A stretch of DNA of 5,001 bases from Ileibacterium sp. (GTDB lineage: Bacteria; Bacillota_I; Bacilli_A; Erysipelotrichales; Erysipelotrichaceae). Each line of letters starts with the position of its first letter. Positions within the stretch are counted from its first letter, which is position 1. Where the stretch lies: the NCBI GenBank assembly GCA_021443945.1, contig JABUSF010000003.1:5698-10698 (forward strand), read 5' to 3'. Of the stretch, positions 1-5,001 are shown one piece after another. A model generated the notes under the pieces. The model ran no database searches. It was not told the origin of the DNA and saw only the letters and a program-made list of their open reading frames with translations. A program made the translations under genes and the position numbers.

Positions 1-75
1 GGTGAGCTGATCATGGATGCCAATCTTCAGAAGGAACTGCTTTTTGAACTGTTGGAAAGAAATAAAGAATCCTAG
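1..75 (+). CDS. C-terminal end of an unidentified gene, cut by the left window edge
   Basis: The plus strand is open in frame 1 from the window edge to a TAG at 73-75, giving 24 residues that start GELIMDANLQ and end LLERNKES. The other two plus frames close within the first few codons. The tail is leucine- and glutamate-rich with alternating hydrophobic and charged residues, as in a C-terminal amphipathic helix. The main support that it is a real gene is context: an intrinsic terminator hairpin begins at the stop codon itself and points the same way. I do not recognise the family and too little is visible to assign one. It converges on the ATP synthase operon, so it belongs to a different transcription unit. 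Its start and most of its length lie outside the window. Confidence 0.6.
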   Translation, partial: GELIMDANLQKELLFELLERNKES

Positions 76-102
76 GATGCCTCTGCATCCTTTTTTCTTT
101 TT
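74..102 (+). terminator. Intrinsic terminator of the plus-strand gene, overlapping its stop codon
   Basis: A perfect 7-bp stem (AGGATGC at 74-80 with GCATCCT at 85-91) closes a CTCT tetraloop. It is followed on the plus strand by a T-rich run, TTTTTTCTTTTT, at 91-102. The left arm starts at the second base of the TAG stop codon, so there is no 3' untranslated spacer. This arrangement is typical of a Rho-independent terminator. It points toward the end of the atp operon and should stop transcription before it runs antisense into atpC. Confidence 0.85.
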
Positions 103-103
103 C

Positions 104-134
104 AAAAACAAAAAGCAGGGACAGTCCCTGCTTT
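104..134 (-). terminator. Intrinsic terminator of the atp operon
   Basis: A perfect 10-bp inverted repeat (AAAGCAGGGA at 112-121 with TCCCTGCTTT at 125-134) closes a 3-nt loop. Read on the minus strand, the GC-rich stem is followed by TTGTTTTTG (111 down to 103), extending the U's already in the stem. It begins 18 nt after the atpC stop codon, the expected place for the end of the operon transcript. On the plus strand the stem is followed by CCGTAT rather than T's, so it is oriented for the minus strand. Its A/T-rich tail abuts the tail of the opposing terminator. Confidence 0.9.
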
Positions 135-152
135 CCGTATTTCAATGAAAAA

Positions 153-557
153 TTAGTCGAATTTCTTGCCGCTGACGTCAAGACGGTTGATTGCACGGTG
201 GAGCGCACGTTCCGCCTTTTTCATTTCCAGATCAACATCCTGATGATCCAGACGTTCGCGGGCACGCTTGTAGGCTGCTTTGGCGCGGTCGATATCAATT
301 TCATCACTGCGTTCGATGGCATCTGTCATCAAGGAAGCCTTGTTGTCATCGAAGTGAAGAAATCCGCCGGCCAGAGCGTACTCCTGCTTTTGATCTTTGT
401 CGGTTGTCAGCACCAGTCTGCAGGGTACCATGGCCATCACCACAGGCATATGGTTGGGAAGAAGAGTAAACTCCCCTCCTACACTTTTCGCATGCAGGCT
501 TTTAATTTCCTCCTGCAGATAGATTCCCCTGGGTGTGACAATCTTCAGGGAGATCAC
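153..557 (-). CDS. atpC: F1Fo ATP synthase subunit epsilon
   Basis: This is the 134-residue epsilon subunit of the F1 central stalk. It binds gamma and the c-ring and can inhibit ATP hydrolysis. The N-terminal beta-sandwich domain spans about residues 1-85 and carries the family hallmark GEFTLLPNHMPVV at 28-40, followed by ALAGGFLHF at 61-69. Residues 87-126 form the two-helix C-terminal domain, rich in Ala, Arg and Glu. Within it IDIDRA (87-92) matches the I/L-D-x-x-R-A ATP-binding motif known from Bacillus PS3 epsilon. Length is normal. The start is GTG at 557-555, chosen because it gives the usual N-terminus (MISLKIVTPRG) and has a strong AGGAGG upstream. It overlaps the atpD stop by 4 nt (GTGA), implying translational coupling. 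It is the last gene of the operon and is followed by the terminator. Confidence 0.97.
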   Translation of the reverse strand: MISLKIVTPRGIYLQEEIKSLHAKSVGGEFTLLPNHMPVVMAMVPCRLVLTTDKDQKQEYALAGGFLHFDDNKASLMTDAIERSDEIDIDRAKAAYKRARERLDHQDVDLEMKKAERALHRAINRLDVSGKKFD

Positions 558-1966
558 GCAGCCTCCTGTTCAATCTGTTTAGCTTTTTCCACAGCTTCTT
601 CGATGGTTCCCACAAACATAAAGGCCTGTTCTGGAAGATCGTCGTATTTTCCAGAAAGGATCTTTTCGAAGGAATCAATGGTCTGTTCCAGAGGAACGTA
701 TTCACCTTTAATACCGGAGAACACTTCCGCTACGTGGAACGGCTGAGACAGGAAGTTGCGGACACGGCGGGCGCGGTTAACGATTTTCTTATCTTCTTCA
801 GACAGTTCGTCCATACCCAGAATGGCAATGATATCCTGCAGTTCGTTGTATTTCTGCAGAATTTCCTGTACCCCGCGGGCTACCTGATAATGACGCTGGC
901 CAATGATTTCAGGATCCAGCATTCTGGAGCTGGATTCCAATGGAGATACAGCTGGGAAGATACCCAGGGCCGCAATGTTTCGGTCCAGTACAGTTCTTGC
1001 GTCCAAATGGGAGAAGGTTGTGGCTGGAGCCGGGTCAGTTAAGTCATCGGCAGGCACATAAACAGCCTGGATGGAGGTAATGGATCCGTCTTTTGTAGAA
1101 GTGATGCGTTCCTGCAGCTGACCCATTTCAGTTGCCAGAGTAGGCTGATAACCTACCGCAGAAGGCACACGTCCAAGCAGGGCGGATACTTCAGATCCAG
1201 CCTGTGTAAAACGGAAGATGTTGTCAATAAAGAGCAGTACGTCCTGATGTTCTACATCTCGGAAGTATTCTGCCATGGTCAGACCGGTCAGTCCGACACG
1301 CATACGGGCACCAGGAGATTCATTCATCTGTCCATAAACCAGAACGGTTTTGTCCAGAACTCCAGACTCCTTCATTTCCCAGTACATGTCGTTTCCTTCA
1401 CGGGTCCGTTCACCAACACCTACAACGACAGACTTACCGCCGTGTTCGCTGGCAATGTTGTGAATCAGCTCCTGAATCAGTACGGTTTTGCCCACACCGG
1501 CACCACCAAACAGACCGATTTTACCGCCTCGGGCATAAGGAATCAGAAGGTCAATAACCTTAATGCCGGTTTCGAGAATTTCGGAGCTTGTAGACTGCTC
1601 ATCAAATTTTGGAGCAGATCTGTGAATTGGTTTGAATTCTTCTACGTTCACGTCGCCCAGACTGTCAATCGGCTCACCGAGCACGTTGAACATTCTTCCA
1701 AGAATTCCGTCCCCTACTGGAGCCTGAATTGGCTTGCCGGTATCGATGGCTTCCATACCGCGGACCAGACCGTCTGTACTTCCCATGGCGATGCAGCGAA
1801 CAATATCGCTTCCAATGCCCTGGGCTACTTCAACAGTAAGGGATTTATTGTCTTTTAAAGGGATTTTAATAGCTGTCAGAAGATCCGGCAGCTTTCCGCT
1901 GTCGAATTTAACGTCAACAACAGGTCCTACGACCTGAGCGACAGTTCCAATATTCTGTTCTGCCAT
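554..1966 (-). CDS. atpD: F1Fo ATP synthase catalytic subunit beta
   Basis: This is the 470-residue catalytic subunit of the alpha3-beta3 hexamer, making ATP from ADP and phosphate (EC 7.1.2.2). The N-terminal beta-barrel covers roughly residues 1-77. The nucleotide-binding domain has Walker A GGAGVGKT at 154-161 (Lys160), GERTREGND at 185-193 with catalytic Glu186, and Walker B LLFIDN ending at Asp248-Asn249. The C-terminal helical domain carries the DELSEED lever at 386-392, which contacts gamma. The adenine-pocket aromatic is Phe337 where E. coli has Tyr331. The alpha/beta family signature reads PAVSPLESSS (338-347), with Ser341 where Asp is usual. All other key residues are present, so it should be active. 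The ATG at 1966 has AAAGGA at 1981-1976, nine bases upstream. It lies 15 nt after atpG and overlaps atpC by 4 nt. Confidence 0.99.
   Translation of the reverse strand: MAEQNIGTVAQVVGPVVDVKFDSGKLPDLLTAIKIPLKDNKSLTVEVAQGIGSDIVRCIAMGSTDGLVRGMEAIDTGKPIQAPVGDGILGRMFNVLGEPIDSLGDVNVEEFKPIHRSAPKFDEQSTSSEILETGIKVIDLLIPYARGGKIGLFGGAGVGKTVLIQELIHNIASEHGGKSVVVGVGERTREGNDMYWEMKESGVLDKTVLVYGQMNESPGARMRVGLTGLTMAEYFRDVEHQDVLLFIDNIFRFTQAGSEVSALLGRVPSAVGYQPTLATEMGQLQERITSTKDGSITSIQAVYVPADDLTDPAPATTFSHLDARTVLDRNIAALGIFPAVSPLESSSRMLDPEIIGQRHYQVARGVQEILQKYNELQDIIAILGMDELSEEDKKIVNRARRVRNFLSQPFHVAEVFSGIKGEYVPLEQTIDSFEKILSGKYDDLPEQAFMFVGTIEEAVEKAKQIEQEAA
562..567 (-). promoter_or_regulatory. Ribosome binding site fixing the GTG start of atpC
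   Basis: The minus strand reads AGGAGG at 567-562, four bases before the GTG at 557-555, inside the last codons of atpD. The full-consensus Shine-Dalgarno supports the GTG as the true start even though it overlaps the atpD TGA. The spacer is somewhat shorter than the usual 5-9 nt. Confidence 0.8.
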
Positions 1967-1981
1967 TCACATGCATCCTTT

Positions 1982-2830
1982 CTACTTCAAAGCGTTGGCG
2001 CCGCTGACAATTTCGGTAATTTCCTGGGTAATTGCACCCTGACGGATCCGGTTGTATTCCAGATTGAGCTTTTCGATGAGCTCTTCCGCATTGTCGGTTG
2101 CACTTTCCATTGCCATGCGCCGGCTGGCCTGCTCACTTGTCTTGGATTCCATAAATTTGGCATACAGAACAGATTTCGTAATCATCGGAATCAGCTGTTC
2201 CAGCATCTCCTGCTTGTTAGGTTCGAAGATGGTTTCCCTGCGTACACGTTTTTCCAGAGTTGTTTCCTGGGGTGTAGGCGGAAGGAGGTTTTCCACAGTG
2301 GGTTCAAAGGTCAGCGTATTTTTGTAATGGGTGAAAAGAACCTTTACAGATCCGATTTCCCCTTTTTTATACATTTCAATGGCCTTATCCATCTCACGGG
2401 CCAATTCTTCATAAGCGTTGTCCTCATTGAGATCGATCAGAACTTCATGAATATTTTTATTGCGGGCTTTAGCCCAGGAAGCTCCGCGGCTTCCCACCAT
2501 CACCAGAATGTCATTGTCTTTCAGCTGGTGCTGGATCGTTTTAAATACATTGGCGTTGTAACCGCCGCAAAGGCCCATGTCTGAAGTAATGACAAATACA
2601 AAGCTTGGCTTGGTTTCATCTTCCTTCAAAAGGCTGTGGCCCGCATCGGTTCTGGACAGAACCATAGACAGAAGCTCCTGAAGGGAATCGGAATATTCCC
2701 TGTTGGAGTCCATATGGGAACGGGCTTTGTTCAGCTTTGCACTGGCCACCATCTGCATGGCGTTAGTAATTTTCTTGGTGGAATCGACAGAGGCAATGCG
2801 GCTTTTAATGGCCTGCTGGCTGCCGGCCAT
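1982..2830 (-). CDS. atpG: F1Fo ATP synthase subunit gamma
   Basis: This is the 282-residue gamma subunit, the rotating shaft inside the alpha3-beta3 hexamer that links proton or ion flow to catalysis. The N-terminal helix holds the conserved stretch ITNAMQMVASAKL (21-33). The central Rossmann-like domain includes TSDMGLCGGYNANV (82-95). The C-terminal helix ends with the family signature ITQEITEIVSGANA (267-280), which fits the PROSITE gamma pattern I/V-T-x-E-x2-D/E-x3-G-A-x-S/A/K/R. The N- and C-terminal helices should form the antiparallel coiled coil of the shaft. Length is normal for bacteria, and there is no sign of the extra regulatory cysteine loop found in chloroplast gamma. The start ATG sits one base after the atpA TAA, with a strong ribosome binding site inside the end of atpA. 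Confidence 0.98.
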   Translation of the reverse strand: MAGSQQAIKSRIASVDSTKKITNAMQMVASAKLNKARSHMDSNREYSDSLQELLSMVLSRTDAGHSLLKEDETKPSFVFVITSDMGLCGGYNANVFKTIQHQLKDNDILVMVGSRGASWAKARNKNIHEVLIDLNEDNAYEELAREMDKAIEMYKKGEIGSVKVLFTHYKNTLTFEPTVENLLPPTPQETTLEKRVRRETIFEPNKQEMLEQLIPMITKSVLYAKFMESKTSEQASRRMAMESATDNAEELIEKLNLEYNRIRQGAITQEITEIVSGANALK

Positions 2831-2831
2831 C

Positions 2832-4352
2832 TTACAGACCTTCCTTCAGTTTGTAATCGCTGGTAAAGGCTGTCATGGCGTCTTTGATCTTTTCGATCAA
2901 ATCATTGCTCAATGCTTTTTCCTCTTCGATTTCCTTGAGGATTTCAGGGTGACTGGACTTGAAGAACAGAATCATTTTGTGTTCATAGTCCTGAACTTTA
3001 TCCACTGGAATGTCCTTGAGGAATTTGTATTTTCCGGAGAACAGAGCCAGAACTTCTTCCGGCATTGCCATTGGAGCATACTGTTTCTGAATCAGCAGCT
3101 GAGTCAGACGGTTACCGTGGTTGAGAACTTCCGCAGTGGCAGCGTCCAAATCACTTCCGAATTTGGAGAAAGCTTCCATTTCTCTGAACTGTGCCAGTTC
3201 AAGTTTCAGGGATCCGGAAACCTGCTTCATGGCTTTCACCTGCGCAGCGGATCCTACACGGGATACAGAAAGACCGGAGTCAACGGCTGGACGTTCACCG
3301 GCATTGAACATGTCGGTCTTTAAGAAGATCTGACCATCTGTGATGGAAATTACATTTGTTGGGATATAAGCGGAAATGTCTCCAGCCTGGGTTTCAATGA
3401 TTGGAAGGGCTGTAAGAGATCCTCCGCCATAGTCTTCATTCAGACGGGCTGCCCGTTCGAGCAGTCTGGAATGCAGATAGAAGACGTCGCCAGGATATGC
3501 TTCACGTCCTGGTGGTCTGCGGAGCAGCAGGGCCATTGCACGGTAAGCGACGGCATGCTTGGACAGATCATCGTAAACGATCAGGACATCTTTGCCCTTT
3601 TCCATCCATTCTTCACCAATTGCGCATCCGGCATATGGAGCAATGTACTGCAGAGGTGCAGATTCAGAAGCCGTGGAAACAACAACAGTGGTATAGTCCA
3701 TAGCTCCGTACTGTTTCAGTTTTTCAACGATCTGAGCAACGGTGGAAGCTTTCTGACCAATAGCGACATAAATGCACAATACGTCCTGATCCTTCTGGTT
3801 CAGAATGGTATCAATTGCAATGGTTGTTTTACCGGTCTGGCGGTCACCGATGATCAGCTCACGCTGACCCCGTCCAATAGGGATCATGGAGTCGATAATT
3901 TTTTCACCTGTCTGCAGAGGTACACTGACAGATTTACGGGTCATTACTCCAGGAGCAACCCGTTCTACCGGACGCAGAGTGGTTCCTTCAATAGGACCTT
4001 TTCCGTCGATTGGCTGACCAAGGGCGTTGACTACACGTCCGATCATTCCGTCGCCAACCGGTACTTCAACAATGTGTCCAGTCCGTTTTACGACATCCCC
4101 TTCCTTAATATCAGGGTTGTCGCCCATCAGCACAACACCCACCTGATCTTCCTCAAGGTTCATGACCATTCCATAAACATCATGAGGGAACAGGACGAGT
4201 TCGGACATCATGGCATTGTTCAGACCATATACGTTGGCAATACCGTCACCTACGGTGAGTACAGTACCGCTTTCATTCATTTCGATGTCCTGGCCGATGT
4301 TTTTAATCTGAGCTTTAATCAGTTTTGAGATTTCAGCAGGATTTAAACTCAT
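2832..4352 (-). CDS. atpA: F1Fo ATP synthase subunit alpha
   Basis: This is the 506-residue alpha subunit, which alternates with beta in F1 and carries the non-catalytic nucleotide sites. The N-terminal segment (MSLNPAEISKLIKAQI) matches the part of alpha that docks delta and is followed by a beta-barrel to about residue 95. The nucleotide-binding domain has Walker A GDRQTGKT at 169-176 (Lys175) and Walker B VLIVYDD at 256-262 (Asp261). The family signature PAVDSGLSVS (355-364) is consensus and is followed by Arg365 in the VSRVGSAAQ segment, the arginine finger that reaches the catalytic site of beta. Residues from about 375 to the end form the helical C-terminal domain. Length is close to the Bacillus type. 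The ATG at 4352 has a Shine-Dalgarno (AGGAAAGG, 4370-4363) that begins inside the atpH stop codon. It follows atpH by 16 nt. Confidence 0.99.
   Translation of the reverse strand: MSLNPAEISKLIKAQIKNIGQDIEMNESGTVLTVGDGIANVYGLNNAMMSELVLFPHDVYGMVMNLEEDQVGVVLMGDNPDIKEGDVVKRTGHIVEVPVGDGMIGRVVNALGQPIDGKGPIEGTTLRPVERVAPGVMTRKSVSVPLQTGEKIIDSMIPIGRGQRELIIGDRQTGKTTIAIDTILNQKDQDVLCIYVAIGQKASTVAQIVEKLKQYGAMDYTTVVVSTASESAPLQYIAPYAGCAIGEEWMEKGKDVLIVYDDLSKHAVAYRAMALLLRRPPGREAYPGDVFYLHSRLLERAARLNEDYGGGSLTALPIIETQAGDISAYIPTNVISITDGQIFLKTDMFNAGERPAVDSGLSVSRVGSAAQVKAMKQVSGSLKLELAQFREMEAFSKFGSDLDAATAEVLNHGNRLTQLLIQKQYAPMAMPEEVLALFSGKYKFLKDIPVDKVQDYEHKMILFFKSSHPEILKEIEEEKALSNDLIEKIKDAMTAFTSDYKLKEGL
2839..2846 (-). 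promoter_or_regulatory. Ribosome binding site of atpG, embedded in the end of atpA
   Basis: The minus strand reads AAGGAAGG at 2846-2839, eight bases before the atpG ATG at 2830-2828. The same bases encode the Lys-Glu-Gly near the end of alpha. Since only one base separates the atpA TAA from the ATG, a terminating ribosome would sit over this site, which favours reinitiation. Confidence 0.75.
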
Positions 4353-4368
4353 TCCTTATACACCTTTC

Positions 4369-4902
4369 CTAGTGCCTGTGCAGGGCTTCATTCATAACAG
4401 CAAGACGGCTGGCAACGGAGTTGTCCATGGTCAGGCCATCTGCCTGGATTCGCAGTCCGGCAATCAAAGCCGGATCGACTTCGACACTCATGCGGACCGG
4501 GCCGTTCAGCTTCTTTTCCAGCATATCTTTCAATGCTTGGCGCTGTTCGGCATCCAGTTCGCAGGCACTGGTTACATTTACAGATTTAATATTCTGGCTT
4601 TCGTCGTACAGTCTCTGGTAATCGTCTGCCATCATTTCCAGCATTCCTGCGGCATGATTGCTGCAGACCACCTGCAGAAAGTGCATCACAACCGGATCCA
4701 CTTCTGCACTGAAAATGCTTTCCAGCAAATCAATCTTTTCCTTTGGATCGATTTTTGGATGCTTCAGCAGCAGCTGAAGCTCCGGCTGGCCGGCCACTAC
4801 TTCTTTAATGCGAAGCAGCTGATCGCCAAACAGTTTTTCTGTTTTGGCTTCCTGTGCGATTTCAAGCAGAGCTAAAGCATAGGGTGCAGACTCATGCTTC
4901 AT
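4369..4902 (-). CDS. atpH: F1Fo ATP synthase subunit delta
   Basis: This is the 177-residue delta subunit (OSCP family), which sits on top of F1 and ties the alpha N-termini to the b-subunit peripheral stalk. The N-terminal helical domain (about 1-105) starts SAPYALALLEIAQE, matching the usual R-Y-A-x-A-L-F/L-x-x-A motif but with Pro7 in place of the common Arg. The region HPKIDPKEKIDLLESIF (48-64) is typical of the family. The C-terminal domain has the conserved stretch VDPALIAGLRIQADGLTMDNSVASRL at 142-167, matching the V-x-P-x-L-I-G-G pattern with Ala replacing the first Gly. Length is normal. The ATG at 4902 gives a standard N-terminus, but only a weak purine stretch (AAAGCGGG, about 8 nt away) precedes it. 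The 11-nt overlap with atpF suggests translation is coupled to it. Confidence 0.96.
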   Translation of the reverse strand: MKHESAPYALALLEIAQEAKTEKLFGDQLLRIKEVVAGQPELQLLLKHPKIDPKEKIDLLESIFSAEVDPVVMHFLQVVCSNHAAGMLEMMADDYQRLYDESQNIKSVNVTSACELDAEQRQALKDMLEKKLNGPVRMSVEVDPALIAGLRIQADGLTMDNSVASRLAVMNEALHRH

Positions 4903-5001
4903 AAGACTGACCCGCTTTGGAAATAAAATCGTTTACGATTTGTCTTTGTTTTTCTTCATCAATTTCACTGGCAAGAATAGAAGAAGCTGCTGCAATGGCA
5001 A
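4892..5001 (-). CDS. atpF: F1Fo ATP synthase subunit b, C-terminal fragment
   Basis: The minus strand is open from the right window edge to a TGA at 4894-4892, giving the last 35 residues, AIAAASSILASEIDEEKQRQ followed by IVNDFISKAGQSYEA. This matches the C-terminus of bacterial b subunits, where an alanine-rich helix (A-x-x-A-A-x-x-I-L-x-x-x-I-D) leads to a short charged turn and a final F-I-x-x-x-G helix that binds delta. The b dimer anchors F1 to subunit a through its N-terminal membrane helix, which lies outside the window. The first complete codon begins at 4999. Identity is supported both by sequence and by position directly before atpH. The reading frame continues 11 nt into atpH. Confidence 0.92.
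   Translation of the reverse strand, partial: AIAAASSILASEIDEEKQRQIVNDFISKAGQSYEA

Noticed and set aside
112..134. The 10-bp palindrome considered as a protein-binding operator
   Set aside because: Its position just past the last operon gene and the U-rich tail on the minus strand fit a Rho-independent terminator better.
11..208. A 65-codon minus-strand open frame running from atpC through both terminators
   Set aside because: It crosses the operon terminator and the opposing gene end, and overlaps atpC in another frame; no ribosome binding site or protein family supports it.
198..746. A 182-codon plus-strand open frame antisense to atpC and the end of atpD
   Set aside because: Overlaps two certain genes in the opposite direction and has an implausible composition.
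1247..1858. A 203-codon plus-strand open frame antisense to atpD
   Set aside because: Antisense shadow of the strongly conserved beta subunit; no domain and no operon context on the plus strand.
2703..3323. A 206-codon plus-strand open frame spanning the atpG/atpA junction
   Set aside because: Antisense shadow of two well-supported genes, with low-complexity hydrophobic composition and no family resemblance.
3471..4328. A 285-codon open frame on the plus strand, antisense to atpA
   Set aside because: It lies wholly inside a clear atpA gene on the other strand. Its translation is rich in Phe, His, Asn and Cys with no recognisable domain, as expected from reading a biased coding sequence backwards.
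4926..4941. Small inverted repeat AAATCG-TTTA-CGATTT near the end of atpF
   Set aside because: Only a 6-bp AT-rich stem inside coding sequence, without a proper U-tract after it on the minus strand; likely chance, and unlikely to be a terminator or operator.

Overview
The window holds the distal half of a classical bacterial F1Fo ATP synthase operon, read entirely from the minus strand, plus the last codons of an unidentified gene on the plus strand that converges on it. Protein families are clear from length and diagnostic motifs. The overall style (tight Shine-Dalgarno-led genes, alpha of about 506 residues, moderate GC content, an epsilon subunit with a Bacillus-type ATP-binding motif) suggests a Bacillota (Firmicutes) bacterium. 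An Erysipelotrichia-like or related gut lineage is my guess, not something the window proves.

Layout in transcription order, from high to low coordinates: atpF (b subunit, only the last 35 residues, entering from the right edge), atpH (delta), atpA (alpha), atpG (gamma), atpD (beta) and atpC (epsilon). The order F-H-A-G-D-C is the standard one, so atpB and atpE (and atpI if present) should lie just past the right edge. Junctions are very tight: 11-nt overlap F/H, 16-nt gap H/A, 1-nt gap A/G, 15-nt gap G/D and a 4-nt GTGA overlap D/C. No internal promoter or terminator is visible, so this looks like one transcript. After atpC a strong hairpin with a U-rich tail ends the operon. Back to back with it, a second hairpin ends the plus-strand gene; its stem begins inside that gene's stop codon.

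Together alpha3-beta3 form the catalytic hexamer, gamma and epsilon the central rotor shaft, and delta with b the peripheral stalk that holds the hexamer against the membrane motor. All catalytic motifs are intact, so the enzyme should be functional. Whether the ion is H+ or Na+ cannot be told, because subunits a and c are outside the window.

I found no previously undescribed system. The points most worth a second look are a non-consensus serine in the beta-subunit family signature, a complete predicted ATP-sensing motif in epsilon, and the compact convergent terminator pair. There is no gene-free stretch above 300 bases; the only notable intergenic region is about 77 bases and is almost wholly terminator.
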